The translations under genes and the position numbers were made by a program. A model generated the notes under the pieces. That model was given only the letters and a program-made list of their open reading frames with translations, had not been told where the DNA came from and did not search any database. 6,470 nt of DNA from contig JAJFMS010000214.1 of the NCBI GenBank assembly GCA_020696885.1, forward strand, positions 1 to 6,470, given 5' to 3'. Positions within the stretch are counted from its first letter, which is position 1; each line of letters begins with the position of its first letter. Source of the stretch: Armatimonadota bacterium (GTDB lineage Bacteria > Armatimonadota > SYMT01). Shown piece by piece: positions 5,087 to 6,470 of the stretch.

Positions 5087-6372
5087 CACGACTTGGAAAG
5101 CCGCACCCGGATGGCGTTGGCGTGCGCGTCCAGAGTCTCCGCTTCCGCCAGCCGGATCACGTGCGCCGCCTCGCGCTCGAACCGCTCGCGGGAGTAGCGC
5201 AGCACGGACGTCTTCTTGACGAAGTCGTCCAGGTTGAGCGGGGAGGAGAACCGCGCGGTGCCGCCGGTGGGCAGGATGTGGCTCGGCCCGGCGATGTAGT
5301 CGCCGATCGGCTCCGGGGTGTAGCCTCCGATGAAGATCGCGCCGGCGTGGTTGAGCCGGTCCAGCCAGCGATCCGGGTCCTCCACCACCAACTCCAGGTG
5401 CTCCGGCGCACAGCGGTCCGAGAGCTCGCACGCCTCTTCCAGATCCCGGGTGATGATCACCCAGCCGTTCCGGTCCACGCACTCCCGGATCGTGTCCCGG
5501 CGCGACAGGAATTCCGTCTGGCGGTCCACCTCGGCCGAAACCGCCTTCCCCAGCGCCTCGCTCGGGGTGAGCAGCACTACGAGGCTATCCGCGCCGTGCT
5601 CCGCCTGGGAGAGGAGGTCCGCCGCGATCCAGCGTGGGTCCGCGGTGTCGTCCGCGATCACCAGGACCTCGGTCGGACCCGGAAGGCTCTCGATGTCCAC
5701 GTGCCCGAACACCAGCCGCTTGGCAAGCACCGTGTACGGGTTGCCGGGACCCACGATCTTGTCCACCCGCGGCACGGACTCGGTCCCGTACGCCATCGCC
5801 CCGATCGCCTGCGCCCCACCGATTTTGAAGAACCGGTCCACGCCGGCCCGCTTCGCCGCGGCGAGTGTATAGGGGTTCGCGGAGCCGTCCTTCTGCGGCG
5901 CGGAGCACGCGATCACGTCTCGGACGCCGGCCACCCGTGCCGGAACCGCCGCCATGATGATGGTGCTGGGCAGCGGCGCTTTCCCCGCGGGCGCGTGGAT
6001 ACCCACCCGCTCCAGCGGCCGGACGAGCTGCCCCAGGGTGGTGCCGTCCTCCTCGTGCAGCCAGCCTTCCTGGCGCTGCCGCTCGTGAAACGCCCGCACG
6101 TTCGCGATCGAGACGTCGATCGCCGCCAGGAACTCTGCGTCCACCGCTGCTTCGGCCGCGTCCATCTCGGCGGCGCTCACCTCGAGCTGCTCGATGTCGA
6201 CGCCGTCGAACTTCCGGAGGTAGTGACGGACGGCCGCGTCCCCCTGCGTGCGGACAGCGGCGAGGATCTCACGCGCGGCGGCTTCGACCTCCGGCAGGTC
6301 CAGGCTGTTCGCCTGTGTGAGCGCGGCGGAGATCCGCTCTGGTGCGTCGGTGCGGGTATTCAGGAACTGCAT
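5086..6372 (-). CDS. hisD: Histidinol dehydrogenase
   Basis: HisD oxidises L-histidinol to L-histidine in two NAD-dependent steps, the last reactions of histidine synthesis, as a cytoplasmic zinc-dependent homodimer. The 428-residue length is close to the 434 of E. coli. All key residues are present: zinc ligands Q256 and H259 (SQAEHG), D358 (GDYIAGPSH) and H417 (DAHANAIRVR), and the catalytic pair E324-H325 (APEHLEL). KIGGAQAIGAMAYGT (183-197) and VDKIVGPGN (203-211) are family signatures. An oddity is HAPAG at 126-130, where most members have YVPGG. The ATG is preceded by GGGAG (6385-6389), a rather long 12 nt away; no earlier in-frame start is seen. No other his gene is in the window, though an upstream partner could lie beyond 6470. 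Its stop codon touches the terminator hairpin. Confidence 0.97.
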   Translation of the reverse strand: MQFLNTRTDAPERISAALTQANSLDLPEVEAAAREILAAVRTQGDAAVRHYLRKFDGVDIEQLEVSAAEMDAAEAAVDAEFLAAIDVSIANVRAFHERQRQEGWLHEEDGTTLGQLVRPLERVGIHAPAGKAPLPSTIIMAAVPARVAGVRDVIACSAPQKDGSANPYTLAAAKRAGVDRFFKIGGAQAIGAMAYGTESVPRVDKIVGPGNPYTVLAKRLVFGHVDIESLPGPTEVLVIADDTADPRWIAADLLSQAEHGADSLVVLLTPSEALGKAVSAEVDRQTEFLSRRDTIRECVDRNGWVIITRDLEEACELSDRCAPEHLELVVEDPDRWLDRLNHAGAIFIGGYTPEPIGDYIAGPSHILPTGGTARFSSPLNLDDFVKKTSVLRYSRERFEREAAHVIRLAEAETLDAHANAIRVRLSKS

Positions 6373-6470
6373 CGGACCGTGTTGCTCCCGGGGGTGACTA
6401 CTGGAGGGGACTGTAACACGCCTATTCTTCTGGGACCTCGGTCCCGGCGGCGCGGTCTTGGGGCGTGGTT
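6373..6470. other. hisD upstream region
   Basis: The 98 bases before hisD hold its ribosome binding site and a perfect short palindrome, GGGACC-TC-GGTCCC at 6432-6445, which can form a 5-bp stem with a 4-nt loop on either strand. A moderately A/T-rich patch (around 6410-6430) could include a -10 element, but no matching -35 is clear. No T-box or other his-leader attenuator signature was seen, although the window ends before the full leader may. Confidence 0.4.

Noticed and set aside
6373..6470. T-box or his attenuator ahead of hisD
   Set aside because: The conserved T-box sequence is absent and there is no run of histidine codons or terminator/antiterminator pair in the visible 98 bases.

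Overview
The window is about two-thirds G+C and carries five protein genes I can support, separated by short intergenic gaps. The gene content is a secreted basic-secretory-protein-type metalloprotease, a large helical-repeat protein resembling DUF6178, a Tat-exported DUF1501 protein and a stand-alone histidinol dehydrogenase. Together with the high G+C and REP-like intergenic repeats, this suggests a free-living Gram-negative-type bacterium from a phylum such as Armatimonadota, Planctomycetota or Gemmatimonadota. I lean weakly to Armatimonadota, but no marker here settles it.

Layout: 1-344 has no convincing gene. It holds two copies of a 36-bp repeat facing opposite ways (75-110 and 200-235, 32 of 36 bases matching) and a 7-bp tandem repeat (309-340) lying 4 bp past the end of the first gene. 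At 345-1055 (minus) is a secreted zinc peptidase of the BSP family. A 165-bp divergent control region (1056-1220) contains an A/T-rich island with a good sigma70-like promoter for the peptidase and a possible -10 for the opposite gene. At 1221-2861 (plus) is the DUF6178-like protein, whose best-supported start is TTG. A 244-bp gap follows. At 3106-3366 (minus) is a small uncharacterised protein of 86 residues. A 284-bp divergent gap (3367-3650) contains a weak promoter and a hairpin. At 3651-5042 (plus) is the DUF1501 protein with a Tat signal. A perfect 17-bp-stem hairpin (5049-5086) fills the convergent junction with hisD (5086-6372, minus). The last 98 bp are the hisD upstream region.

The genes do not form one operon: strands are minus, plus, minus, plus, minus, so each is probably transcribed separately. 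Two products appear exported (the peptidase by Sec, DUF1501 by Tat), one is a histidine biosynthesis enzyme, and two have unknown roles. I see no sign of a defence island, prophage, CRISPR array or RNA gene. The least ordinary items are the inverted REP-like pair, the heptanucleotide repeat, the overlapping divergent promoter region, the long GNRA-capped hairpin at the convergent junction, and an altered glycine-rich motif in HisD.
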